From Caulobacteraceae bacterium UBA3198 (GTDB lineage Bacteria; Pseudomonadota; Alphaproteobacteria; Caulobacterales; Caulobacteraceae): a stretch of 64,000 nucleotides of DNA. The notes under the pieces were generated by a model. That model worked only from the letters and a program-made list of their open reading frames with translations. It was not told the DNA's origin and ran no database searches. How positions within the stretch are numbered: the first letter of the stretch is position 1; every line of letters starts with the position of its first letter. Location of the stretch: NCBI GenBank assembly GCA_002363865.1, contig DEWY01000010.1:62001-126000 (forward strand). Direction: 5' to 3'. A program made the position numbers and the translations under genes. Below, in pieces: positions 52,193 to 60,660 of the stretch.

Positions 52193-54025
52193 TCAGGCCG
52201 CGCGGCGGGCGGCGATGTGGTTGTCGATCACCGCCTCAAGCACGGTCAGCGGCACTGCGCCGGATAGCAGCCCGGCATCGTGGAAGGCGCGCAGGTCGAA
52301 GCGGTCGCCCAGGGCGGCGCGGGCCTTCTCCCGCAGGCGCAGCCAGACCAGCTTGCCCACCATGTAGCTGCAGGCCTGACCCGGCCAGACCGCATAGCGC
52401 TCGATCTCCGTGGTGGAGGACGAGATGGGCGAACCGTCGATGGAGGACATGGTCTCGATGGCCTGTTCCCGGCTCCAGCGCTTGGCGTGCATGCCGGTGT
52501 CGACCACCAGGCGGGCGGCGCGGAACAGGGCGGCCTGCAGATAGCCGAGCTCGCCCAGCGGGTTGTCCTCATAGACCCCCATCTCCTTGGCCAGCTCCTC
52601 GGAATAGAGGGCCCAGCCCTCGCCATAGGCCGACAGGAAGGTGGCCCGTCGGATCATCGGCAGGTCGGCTTCCTGTTGCAGGGCCAGCTGCATGTGATGG
52701 CCCGGGACCGCCTCATGATAGGCCAGGGTCGGCAGAGTCCAGGTGGGGTTCTCGGCGGAATCCCGCAGATTAATCCAGAAAATGCCCGGACGTGAGCCGT
52801 CCAGGGTCGGCTGGTTGTAGTAGCCGCCCGGCGCGCCGGCCTCGATGAACTTGGGCACCCGGCGGACTTCGACCGGCGCCTTGGGCAGGGTCCCGAAATA
52901 CTCGGGCAGGCGCTTGTACATGGCCTCGGTCATGGCGTTGAGGGACTCGATAAGCTCCTCCTTGCCGGCGTCGGTGTCGGGGAAGTGGTACTTGGGCTCC
53001 TTGAACAGGGCCGCGATCCGCTCGCCCACCGACCCTTGAGTGTAGCCTTCGGCCTTCAGGATCACATCGGCCCGGGCCGAGAGCTGACGGGCCTGTTCCA
53101 GGCCCATCTGATGGACCTCCTCGGCGGTAAGCGAGGTGGTGGTCGAGCCGCGCAGGGCATGTTCGTAATAGGCTTCGCCGTCGGGCAGGCGCCAGACGCC
53201 GGCGTCGTGGACGGCCCGGGGGGCGAGTTCACCCATCAGAGCGATCTGCCGCTCCAGGGCCGGCAGGACCTTGTCTACATAGATGGCCGAGGCCTGGCCG
53301 GCATAGTCGCCGGCGATGCCCTTGGCGGTGGCGCGTTCAGCCACCGAAGTGACCAGCGGCGAGGCGGCCGGGTCGGTCTTCAGGCCGTTCATCTGGGTCA
53401 GGGCGCGCTCGATCACGAAGTCCGGCGGAATGACGCCCAGGTCCACGTCACGGCGCACCCGCTCGATTTCCTGGTCCATCACCGTGGCGAAGGCCTCGAG
53501 CCGCGAGAGATAGGCGTCGGCGTCTTCTTTGGTCTCGATGACGTGCTGCGAGCCCAGGAAGTCGGGCACGTACTGGTAGGCCCCATTGAGCTGAGAGACC
53601 ACGTAGGGCTGCCCGGCGCCCTCCTCCCCATAGACGAACTGGCGGTTGGCCGCGTGGTCGGTCTCCAGGGAGAACTTCACCGCATCATAGTTGATCGCGT
53701 CCATGCCCGTGAGCTCGCCCCTGGGCAGGGCCAGGAGCCGCGCCAGCTGGTCGGCGGTCTTGGCGCGCTCGGCGCTCAGGGCGGAGATGGAGGCCGGGCT
53801 CAGCTGATGCTTGGCGGCGGCGCGGGGGCCGGAGTCCAGGCCAAGCCGGGTCACCAGCTCCGGTGAGTCATCCAGGGCCGACTGGTAGAAGGACTCCAGC
53901 AGGACATCGAGGCGGTCGCCCGCCGAACCGGCCGCCTGGGCGAAGGCGCCGGAAGCGCGACCTGCGCCGCCGGCCAGGGCCAGGGCGCCGGCGGCGGTGA
54001 AGAGCATCTGACGACGGGTCTGCAA
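52193..54025 (-). CDS. DUF885 family metallopeptidase, Tat-exported
   Basis: A 610-residue protein of DUF885, a family of putative zinc carboxypeptidases. The metal site is HEAVPGHHMQL (HExxxGHH type) with a downstream Glu in SAYGEGWALYSEELAKEMG. The start is TTG 54025 (LQTRRQMLFTAAG), with GAGGAG 7 nt upstream. The N-terminus has a Tat motif TRRQMLF and a cleavage site near GAFAQA, so it is probably folded before export to the periplasm. A longer ATG frame would start inside an upstream palindromic repeat and is rejected. Confidence 0.9.
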   Translation of the reverse strand: MQTRRQMLFTAAGALALAGGAGRASGAFAQAAGSAGDRLDVLLESFYQSALDDSPELVTRLGLDSGPRAAAKHQLSPASISALSAERAKTADQLARLLALPRGELTGMDAINYDAVKFSLETDHAANRQFVYGEEGAGQPYVVSQLNGAYQYVPDFLGSQHVIETKEDADAYLSRLEAFATVMDQEIERVRRDVDLGVIPPDFVIERALTQMNGLKTDPAASPLVTSVAERATAKGIAGDYAGQASAIYVDKVLPALERQIALMGELAPRAVHDAGVWRLPDGEAYYEHALRGSTTTSLTAEEVHQMGLEQARQLSARADVILKAEGYTQGSVGERIAALFKEPKYHFPDTDAGKEELIESLNAMTEAMYKRLPEYFGTLPKAPVEVRRVPKFIEAGAPGGYYNQPTLDGSRPGIFWINLRDSAENPTWTLPTLAYHEAVPGHHMQLALQQEADLPMIRRATFLSAYGEGWALYSEELAKEMGVYEDNPLGELGYLQAALFRAARLVVDTGMHAKRWSREQAIETMSSIDGSPISSSTTEIERYAVWPGQACSYMVGKLVWLRLREKARAALGDRFDLRAFHDAGLLSGAVPLTVLEAVIDNHIAARRAA

Positions 54026-54070
54026 GGCGGACTCCTCTTTCGGAACTGTTACCTGTGTTACCGGCCACGC

Positions 54071-54120
54071 TAGAGCGCGTTCCGCAAAAGTGGAATCCGG
54101 TTTTGCGGCGGAACGCGCGC
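54071..54120. repeat. interspersed palindromic repeat, copy A1
   Basis: A 50-bp imperfect palindrome starting TAGAGCGCGTTCCG and ending GCGGAACGCGC, with internal stem CCGCAAAA/TTTTGCGG. It shares frame and conserved outer arms with the copy at 63397-63446, while the inner stem differs with compensating changes. It lies upstream of the DUF885 gene, in the space to the symporter gene. It resembles REP/RIME-like intergenic elements of alphaproteobacteria. Confidence 0.75.
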
Positions 54121-54138
54121 AGACCCTGGAATCCAGCA

Positions 54139-54182
54139 CCCCACCCCACGATCGGGCGTTCTCGCCGGATCGTGGGGTGGGG
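54139..54182. repeat. long perfect inverted repeat
   Basis: Perfect 15-bp arms CCCCACCCCACGATC / GATCGTGGGGTGGGG around a 14-nt loop that can itself pair (GGCG/CGCC). It lies 80 bp downstream of the symporter stop on the minus strand. There is no T-run on either side, so it is not a typical intrinsic terminator; it may stabilise the 3' end of the symporter mRNA or be a member of another repeat class. Confidence 0.7.
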
Positions 54183-54262
54183 CTTGCGCGCGGCCGGTCA
54201 GGAAAGCCCGAAAAAGGCGCCGCCTCGCCGGCAAAGACGCCTCCGGCTGAGCGGCCGCCCGG

Positions 54263-55753
54263 TCAGTCGTGGTCGGCGCCAGCCTTCTTGTCGCCCCGGG
54301 CCAGCTTGAAGACCACGCCCGACAACAGGGCCAGAGCCACCAGGTTGGGCAGGGCCATGCTGGCGTTGGCGATGTCCCCCATGCGCCAGACGAAGGTGAT
54401 CTCCTGGAAGGAGCCAATGAAGATCATCACCACCCAGACCAGACGGAAGGGGATGGCCATCTTCTGCCCGAACAGGTGGGTGGTGGCCCGCTCGCCGTAG
54501 TAGCTCCAGGTGATCAGGGTCGTGAAGACGAACAGGATCAGCGCCAGAGACGCGATCAACGCGCCGATGGAAAAGCCGAAGACCTGCAGCGGGAAGGCCG
54601 CAGCATAGGCCGCCTCGGTCATGGCGAAGCCGTTCAGGTCCGACGACCAGGCGTGCTCCTGCATCACCGTCACGCCGTCTGCCCCGGTGGCCGGGAAGGC
54701 GCCCTGCACGGTCAGCAGAACGAGGCCCGTGGCGGTGCAGATGATGATGGTGTCGATGAAGGTGCCCATCATGGCGAAGCGGCCCTGGCGGGCCGGATCA
54801 TCGGTCTGGGCCACGGCGTGGGCGATGGCGGTGGACCCCTGGCCAGCCTCGTTGGAGAACAGGCCGCGGGCCACCCCGGCGCGGATGGCGACGATCATGC
54901 CGGCGCCCACGAAGCCGCCGGCGGCGGCGTGGCCGGTGAAGGCGCTCTCAAAGATGGTGGCGAAGGCGCCGGGCAGGTCCTCGAAGTTCATGATCAGGGC
55001 GACAATGGCCATGGTGATATAGGCCAGCGCCATGGTCGGGACGATCTTCTCGGCGATGGCGCCGATCGACTTGATGCCGCCGATGATCACCGCAAAGACG
55101 GCCGCGGCGACGATGAGGCCGGCCACCCATTCCGGCATCCCGGTGAGGCCGTTGATCGAGTCGGCCACCGAATTGGCCTGGATCATGTTGCCGGTGGTCA
55201 CTGACGAGAACAGGGTGCCGACGCAGAAGAGGACGGCCAGCCAGCCCCACTTCTTGCCAAGGCCTCGGCGGATATAGGTCATCGGACCACCGCGATATTC
55301 GCCGTCGGGGCCCTGCTCGCGAAAGCGTATGGCCAGGGAGCCCTCGGCGAAGGCGAGCGCCATGCCGATCAGCGCGGTGATCCACATCCAGAAGAGGGCG
55401 CCTGGGCCGCCAAGCGTGATGGCGGTGGCCACGCCGGCCAGATTGCCGGTGCCGACCTGACCGGAGAGCGCGGTGGAGAGGGCGGCGAAGGGGGAGATTT
55501 CGCCCTTCTTGCCGTCGCCCTCGGCGTCGGCGGTCTTCTCGCTCTTGAACAGGCCGACAAAGGCCGGGCCCAGATTGAGGATGGGATAGAACCGCAGCCC
55601 GATCATCATCCACAGGCCCACCCCGAGCAGGGCGATGACCATGGGCGGGAAGGGAAGCACCGAAACCCCGTTCCAGGTGCCCCCCCAGATGAAGTCGCTG
55701 ACGTTCGTCACCTGGTCATAGAAGGCCTGAACGGCGCTGGTCTCTTCCGGCAT
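54263..55753 (-). CDS. sodium:alanine symporter (AGCS family)
   Basis: A 496-residue permease of the AGCS family importing alanine or glycine with sodium. The conserved sequences are GQVGTGNLAGVATAITLGGPGALFWMW (ends cited; family signature), FREQGPDGEYRGGPMTYIRRGLG, SNEAGQGSTAIAHAVAQ and YYGERA in the late helices. The ATG at 55753 starts MPEETSAVQAFYD. The cytoplasmic insertion around KSEKTADAEGDGKKGE is slightly longer than in many members. It forms a separate unit upstream of the DUF885 gene, between which lie palindromic repeats. Confidence 0.95.
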   Translation of the reverse strand: MPEETSAVQAFYDQVTNVSDFIWGGTWNGVSVLPFPPMVIALLGVGLWMMIGLRFYPILNLGPAFVGLFKSEKTADAEGDGKKGEISPFAALSTALSGQVGTGNLAGVATAITLGGPGALFWMWITALIGMALAFAEGSLAIRFREQGPDGEYRGGPMTYIRRGLGKKWGWLAVLFCVGTLFSSVTTGNMIQANSVADSINGLTGMPEWVAGLIVAAAVFAVIIGGIKSIGAIAEKIVPTMALAYITMAIVALIMNFEDLPGAFATIFESAFTGHAAAGGFVGAGMIVAIRAGVARGLFSNEAGQGSTAIAHAVAQTDDPARQGRFAMMGTFIDTIIICTATGLVLLTVQGAFPATGADGVTVMQEHAWSSDLNGFAMTEAAYAAAFPLQVFGFSIGALIASLALILFVFTTLITWSYYGERATTHLFGQKMAIPFRLVWVVMIFIGSFQEITFVWRMGDIANASMALPNLVALALLSGVVFKLARGDKKAGADHD

Positions 55754-55943
55754 GAATGTCCCCCTCGACAGGCGCCCGACGCGCGAAGCCGCGAACCTAG
55801 ACCCGGCTGTGCGGATTTGACCAGAGGCGACGCATCGGCGAGCCTTTCACCACCCACCCGGCGAAACACCTGTGCGCAATGCAAGCGTTCAGCGCATCAT
55901 GGGGCCTGAGTCACAGCCACAAGCCTGCAAAGAGAGCCCCTGG

Positions 55944-57239
55944 ATGACCGTTCGAGACCGTCTCGCCCCCGCCCTTGCGGGTCTGTCTGCGGCCTGGCTT
56001 CTGGCCTTCAGCGGCGCGGCGGCCGCCCAGGACACCCCGGTTGAGACCATCGCCGGCTCCCCCGCCTTTACGGCGGCCAAGGCCCAGATGGCCCGGGACT
56101 TCGACCAGACCGTGGCCGACATCATCACGCTTACCGAAATCCCGGCCCCGCCGTTCCAGGAGGCCGAGCGGGGCAAGGCCTATCTGGCCATGCTGCAGGC
56201 TCACGGCCTCACCGAGACCATCACCGACGACGAAGGCAACGTCATGGGCCTGCGGCGGGGCTCGGGCGCGCCAGGGGGGCCGCTCATCGTGGTCTCCGCC
56301 CATCTGGACACCGTCTTTCCCGCCGACACCGATGTGACGGTCCGTCGGGAAGGCACGCGGCTGATGGCCCCCGGGGTCGGGGATGACACCCGGTCGCTCG
56401 CCGTGCTGCTGGCCTATATCCGGGCCATGGACGCCGCGAAGATCGTTACGGAGAAGGACATCCTGTTCGTCGGCACGGTGGGCGAAGAGGGCCAGGGCGA
56501 CCTGCGCGGGGTGCGCCACCTGTTCACCAAGGGCGCCTACAAGGACCGGGTCGAGGCCTTCTTCTCGTTTGACGGCTCCGATCCCTCGCGGGTGGTGACC
56601 GGGGCGGTGGGCTCCAAGCGCTACCGCACCTTCTTCCGCGGCCCCGGCGGGCACTCCTACGGCGCCTTCGGCATCGTCAATCCCATGGCCGCCATGGCCC
56701 GGGCGACAGCGGCCCTCTACGAGATCGAGGTCGCTCAGACCCCGCGCACCACCTATTCGGCCAGCGTCACCGGCGGCGGCGTCTCGGTGAATTCCATCCC
56801 GGCCGAGGTCTATACCGAATACGATATGCGCTCGGAGAGCCCCGAAGAACTGGCCAGGCTGGAGGCCCAGCTTCTTGCGATCTTCAATGAGGCGGCCGCG
56901 GCGGAGAACGCCGCCCGCTCGGTGGCTGAGGGCGAAATCACCGTCGAGCCCCTGGTTATCGGCGATCGCCCGGCCGGCGGCACCAACGCCGACAGCCTGC
57001 TGGTGCGCAGCGTGATGGCCGCCAACCGGCTGCAGGGCTTCGAACCCAAGCTGTCGGCTTCCTCCACCGATTCCAACATTCCCATGAGCCTGGGCGTCCC
57101 GGCGATCACCATGGGCGCCGGCGGAACCGGCGGCCGGGCGCACGCCCTGGACGAGTGGATCGACGTCGAGCCTGTGGAAAGCCTGCGCGGCATGGCGGTG
57201 GGGCTGCTGTCCATCCTGGCGGTGGCCGGCGTCGACTGA
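55944..57239 (+). CDS. M20 family metallopeptidase, exported
   Basis: A 431-residue zinc peptidase or amidase of family M20. The signal peptide (to about residue 29, GAAAAQ) places it in the periplasm. Metal and catalytic residues: SAHLDTVFP (His, Asp), PGVGDDTRS (bridging Asp), VGEEGQGD (catalytic Glu and ligand) and a late Asp/His around TNADS and HALDEW. The dimerisation (lid) domain with GPGGHSYGAFG is present. The ATG at 55944 follows AGAGAG. It is divergent from the symporter, 190 bp away. Confidence 0.94.
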   Translation: MTVRDRLAPALAGLSAAWLLAFSGAAAAQDTPVETIAGSPAFTAAKAQMARDFDQTVADIITLTEIPAPPFQEAERGKAYLAMLQAHGLTETITDDEGNVMGLRRGSGAPGGPLIVVSAHLDTVFPADTDVTVRREGTRLMAPGVGDDTRSLAVLLAYIRAMDAAKIVTEKDILFVGTVGEEGQGDLRGVRHLFTKGAYKDRVEAFFSFDGSDPSRVVTGAVGSKRYRTFFRGPGGHSYGAFGIVNPMAAMARATAALYEIEVAQTPRTTYSASVTGGGVSVNSIPAEVYTEYDMRSESPEELARLEAQLLAIFNEAAAAENAARSVAEGEITVEPLVIGDRPAGGTNADSLLVRSVMAANRLQGFEPKLSASSTDSNIPMSLGVPAITMGAGGTGGRAHALDEWIDVEPVESLRGMAVGLLSILAVAGVD

Positions 57240-57331
57240 GGCGCCAGGGCCGCAGCGGCGATATTCTGCGCGCCTGGGGCGCCCGCGCCCTGGGCGCCCT
57301 GCCTCGCGGGGCGTACAAGTGGTTCACAGAG

Positions 57332-58015
57332 ATGACCATCGCGCCCGTCCAGTTCGAAAAGCCGCCTCGCCACTATCCGACGCCCTCGGCCAAGTGCGCG
57401 GACCTCTGTGTCCATGTCATCGGCCTGACGGCGGCTCTGATCGGCGGCGCGGTCCTGATCGGCCTTTCGGTCTGGCGGGGCTCGCCCCTGCTGACCACGG
57501 CGGTGGGGATCTATTCGGCGGGCCTGCTGCTGATGCTGGCCTGTTCGACAGCCTATAATTTTGCGCCGGCCCGGCATCGGCCCCTGCTCCGGCGCCTGGA
57601 CCATGCGGGCATCTTCATCATGATAGCCGGCTCCTACACCCCCTTCACCGTAGCGGGGCTGAGCGGGGCCTGGGCCGTGGCCATGACCGCGGCCATCTGG
57701 GGCGTGGCCGCGCTTGGTGTGGCGGGCAAGCTGTTCCTCAGCGGCCTGGACCGCAAGCTCTGGGTGATCATCTATCTGGCCCTGGGCTGGGCGGTGGTCG
57801 TGGCGCTTCAGCCCCTGATGGCGGCCCTGCCGCCTTCGGCCATGCTGCTCCTGGCCATCGGCGGGGCGGTCTACAGCATCGGGGTCATCTTCTACATGAT
57901 GCGCCGCCTGCCCTTCCGCCGCGCCATCTGGCATGGCCATGTGATTGGCGGGGCCGGCGTCCACTACGCCGCGGTCCTGGTGGGCGTGGTTCTGGGCCAG
58001 CACGCCGCCATCTGA
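57332..58015 (+). CDS. hemolysin III / PAQR family membrane protein (TrhA-like)
   Basis: A 227-residue seven-helix protein of the hemolysin III (PAQR) family; homologues regulate membrane energetics and lipid homeostasis, and 'hemolysin' is a historical name. Signatures: the Ser-x-x-x-His-type metal site in CSTAYNFAPARHRPLLRRLDHAGIFIMIAGSYTPF (ends cited) and the C-terminal WHGHVIGGAGVHYAA histidines. The ATG at 57332 has only a weak Shine-Dalgarno. It lies 92 bp downstream of the M20 gene on the same strand. Confidence 0.93.
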   Translation: MTIAPVQFEKPPRHYPTPSAKCADLCVHVIGLTAALIGGAVLIGLSVWRGSPLLTTAVGIYSAGLLLMLACSTAYNFAPARHRPLLRRLDHAGIFIMIAGSYTPFTVAGLSGAWAVAMTAAIWGVAALGVAGKLFLSGLDRKLWVIIYLALGWAVVVALQPLMAALPPSAMLLLAIGGAVYSIGVIFYMMRRLPFRRAIWHGHVIGGAGVHYAAVLVGVVLGQHAAI

Positions 58016-58096
58016 AGCCTGGCGCAGATCGCGCCGTGGGCCCCAGGCCACAAGGCCAGCTATTTCGACCTGAATGGCCCGTTCAGGGGATGCATT

Positions 58097-58795
58097 TTGC
58101 CCCGGGCGCGTCCATCTGAACGCCACAGCCTAAACCTCCAGCCCGCGGGTCCGACAGTGGTCGACGACGTCCACCGATTCTCCGACATTCTCGCCGGTCT
58201 CGCCGCGCGCCCTCACCCCAAGGTGACGGTGGCCGACGTGCTCGACGCCTTCGGAGACCGGGCGTTCGGCGCCCTGCTGGCGGTGTTCGCCGCCCCCCTG
58301 GCGCTGCCCATGCCCCCTGGGGTTTCGGCGATCCTGGGCGCGCCGCTGATCTTCATCGCCTTCCAGTTGATGATTGGCCGGCCGACCCTCTGGCTGCCCA
58401 ACGCCCTGATGAAACGCTCGATGCAGCGGGCGGAGTTTCAGACCATGGCCGTGCGGCTGGCCCCGCACCTGCAGCGGCTGGAGCGCCATCTGCGCCCGCG
58501 GTGGGGCTTTCTCTATGGCCGGGTCGCCGACCGGCTGATCGGCGCGGTCTGCCTGATGCTGGCGGTGATCGTCTTCCTGCCCATCCCGTTCGGCAACATG
58601 CTGCCTTCCTTCGCCATCGCCGCCTTCGGGTTTGGCCTCCTGGAGCGTGACGGGGTGGCAGGCCTGGTGGGCGCGGTGGCCGCGGCCCTGAGCGTCATCA
58701 TTCTGGCCCTGATCTGGAATGCCTTGATCCTGGCGGCGGTGACCTTTGTCGGCGCCCTGGGCGACTCCTTCGAAAGCCTGCTCAGCCTGTTCTAG
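58097..58795 (+). CDS. ExoD family membrane protein
   Basis: A 232-residue protein of the ExoD (exopolysaccharide synthesis) family: HPKVTVADVLDAFGDRAFGALLAVFA, then PPGVSAILGAPLIFIAFQLMIGRPTLWLP and late helices with LPIPFGNMLPS (all cited in part). The start is uncertain: TTG 58097 has AGGGGA upstream, while GTG 58157 just before VDDVHRF is an alternative giving 212 residues. A 9-codon ATG ORF at 58090 overlaps the TTG. The role in polysaccharide synthesis is inferred from the family only. Confidence 0.85.
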   Translation: MPRARPSERHSLNLQPAGPTVVDDVHRFSDILAGLAARPHPKVTVADVLDAFGDRAFGALLAVFAAPLALPMPPGVSAILGAPLIFIAFQLMIGRPTLWLPNALMKRSMQRAEFQTMAVRLAPHLQRLERHLRPRWGFLYGRVADRLIGAVCLMLAVIVFLPIPFGNMLPSFAIAAFGFGLLERDGVAGLVGAVAAALSVIILALIWNALILAAVTFVGALGDSFESLLSLF

Positions 58796-58803
58796 TCGGG
58801 CCC

Positions 58804-59598
58804 TTAGCCGCCCAGAACGCGGGACCGCTCGGCCGCGGCCGCCACGGCGCGTTCCAGCAGCGGGGCCAGGCCGTCCGGGCCCATCAGCACCTCGAGCGCC
58901 GCCTGGGTGGTACCCCCGGGCGAGGTGACCTGTCGCCGCAGCTCGGCGGGCTCGGCCCCGCTCTCGGCCAGGAGGGCGGCGGCGCCCGAGATGGTCGCCC
59001 GGGCGAGTGTGCGGGCGGCCTCGGGCGAGAGGCCCGCGGCGGCGCCCGCACCTTCAAGGGCCTCAACAAAGGCGTAGAGATAGGCCGGCGCCGACCCCGA
59101 CGTCGCCGTGGCCGCATGCATGAGGGACTCGTCCTCCAGCTCCACCACCGCCCCGACCGCGCCGAACAGGCGCCGGGCGATGTCGGCTGCATGGCTGTCG
59201 GCGGCATAGAGGCTGGCCGTCCCCTGGCCGATGGCCGCGGCCGTGGTCGGCATGATCCGCGCCACCGACCGCCCCCCGAAGGCGGCGGAGATGTCGTCGG
59301 CCGCCACGCCGGCGGCGATGGAGATGATGACCGCGTCGGGCGCCAGGGCCTCGCTGACCTGGGCGGCGGCCTCCCGCCAGAGCTGAGGCTTCACGGCCAG
59401 CAGGACGATCCCGGCCCGGCGCATGGCCGCGGCGTCAGGATCATGCAGGGCCCCCGCGGCGATGGCCGCCTGGGCCTCGTCCCCAGGCTGGGGATCGCGG
59501 ATCATCAGGTCCTGCGGTTTCATGAGGCCGGCCAGCCGCCAACCGGAGATCAGCGCCCCGCCCATGCGACCGGCGCCCAGCATCAGCAATGGCCCCAT
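58804..59598 (-). CDS. proC: pyrroline-5-carboxylate reductase
   Basis: A 264-residue NADPH-dependent enzyme making proline from pyrroline-5-carboxylate. The Rossmann motif is LLMLGAGRMGGALISGW at the N-terminus; VLLAVKPQLWREA and the family signature around VTSPGGTTQAALEVL close the call. The ATG at 59598 is preceded by AAGGAGG. It is followed on the same strand, upstream in coordinates, by the YbjN-like gene, 65 bp away. Confidence 0.95.
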   Translation of the reverse strand: MGPLLMLGAGRMGGALISGWRLAGLMKPQDLMIRDPQPGDEAQAAIAAGALHDPDAAAMRRAGIVLLAVKPQLWREAAAQVSEALAPDAVIISIAAGVAADDISAAFGGRSVARIMPTTAAAIGQGTASLYAADSHAADIARRLFGAVGAVVELEDESLMHAATATSGSAPAYLYAFVEALEGAGAAAGLSPEAARTLARATISGAAALLAESGAEPAELRRQVTSPGGTTQAALEVLMGPDGLAPLLERAVAAAAERSRVLGG

Positions 59599-59663
59599 CT
59601 TTTCCTCCTTCGCCCCGCGTCAGGGCGCGGTTCTATCGGAGGGCGGGGGCCCGCGCGAGGCCC

Positions 59664-60167
59664 TCAGGCCTCGCCGACCGTCTCGAACATGCAGGCGGCC
59701 ATGGCCTCGGCCGGCGTTTTGGCGCCCCGGACCATGAAGTCGAAGGCCGGGAAGAAGCGATCGGCGCCCTCGACGGCGATATCGATCATGGCCGCGGCCT
59801 GGGACAGGCTGGGACGCTCGGCGCTGGTCAGGGCCATGGCGTGGCGGAAGACGATCTCGCCGTCGTCCCAAAGCTCGAAGTGGCCGAGCCATAGGCGCTG
59901 ATTGACCAGGCCCACCAGCTCGTGCGCCGGATGCCGCGCGGCCGGCGCCACCGTGTGGCCGAGGGCCAGGCACAGTTGCAGGCAGTCCGCCTCCGGCCGC
60001 CAGGCGAACCAGAGCTCATAGTCCTTCCACTCCCCGGCCAGGGTGAAGGCCAGGTCGCCGTCTTCGGTGCGGTCGAACTCCAGGTTCTCGGCCGTAAGCA
60101 CGTGTTCGACGACGTCCAGGGGATCGAGGCCGAGGACGACGTCTTCGTCAGGCTGGGGCATATCCAT
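59664..60167 (-). CDS. YbjN domain-containing protein
   Basis: A 167-residue cytosolic protein of the YbjN superfamily (type III secretion chaperone-like fold, here non-secretory): DPLDVVEHVLTAENLEF, EWKDYELWFAWR and HELVGLVNQRLWLGHFELWDDGEIVFRHAM (cited in part) are typical. The function is unknown; E. coli YbjN affects motility and stress traits. The ATG at 60167 (MDMPQPDED) is preferred over a GTG at 60176. It lies 65 bp upstream of proC and probably forms a unit with it. Confidence 0.9.
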   Translation of the reverse strand: MDMPQPDEDVVLGLDPLDVVEHVLTAENLEFDRTEDGDLAFTLAGEWKDYELWFAWRPEADCLQLCLALGHTVAPAARHPAHELVGLVNQRLWLGHFELWDDGEIVFRHAMALTSAERPSLSQAAAMIDIAVEGADRFFPAFDFMVRGAKTPAEAMAACMFETVGEA

Positions 60168-60314
60168 GGAACCCACGGTCCTTTCGCTGCGGCGGATTGG
60201 GCGCGTGGCCCAAACGACTCACCGGCAGTCGTGAAACTAATCTGCTTCGCAGGGACCCTGTCACCGGCTTCTTCCGGTGCGCGAGCCCCTTTCGCGTATT
60301 CGTGATCGCGGGGA

Positions 60315-60545
60315 TCAGTCCGCGGCGGCCTGGCCGCGCATCGCCTGGATGTCCGCTCTCAGAGCGGCGACCTCCGCCTTGAGCGCCTCGAATTCCTCGC
60401 GCCGGATGAGGTCCAGTTCGGCCGCGGCCCGGTCGGCCTGGGCCCTGAAGGCGGACCTCGCCTCCTCGCTGGCGGCCTGGGCCATTCCCATGGCCGCGGT
60501 GGTCAGCTTGGCGATTTCGTCGAGGAAGGGATTCTGGGTCTGCAT
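60315..60545 (-). CDS. ubiK: ubiquinone biosynthesis accessory factor UbiK (BMFP protein)
   Basis: A 76-residue coiled-coil protein of the BMFP/YqiC family: MQTQNPFLDEIAKLTTAAMGMAQ at the N-terminus (amphipathic helix), then a long helix rich in Ala/Glu/Arg (RREEFEALKAEVAALRADIQ). UbiK works with UbiJ in a soluble ubiquinone-biosynthesis complex. The ATG at 60545 is the only sensible start. Divergent from lgt. Confidence 0.92.
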   Translation of the reverse strand: MQTQNPFLDEIAKLTTAAMGMAQAASEEARSAFRAQADRAAAELDLIRREEFEALKAEVAALRADIQAMRGQAAAD

Positions 60546-60660
60546 AGCGGGCTCAAGAAGCGCGGGATTTTCCGCCGCGCTCCTGCAATATGGGGCGCCA
60601 GGGGATGAATGCGAAGGCCTTGTCCGCTAAACAGACGCGAATTGGCTGGAGAACGCGCCG

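Noticed and set aside
57240..57331. Inverted repeat GGCGCC-type arms before the PAQR gene
   Set aside because: The arms pair with one bulge, but the region is extremely GC-rich and such matches are expected by chance.
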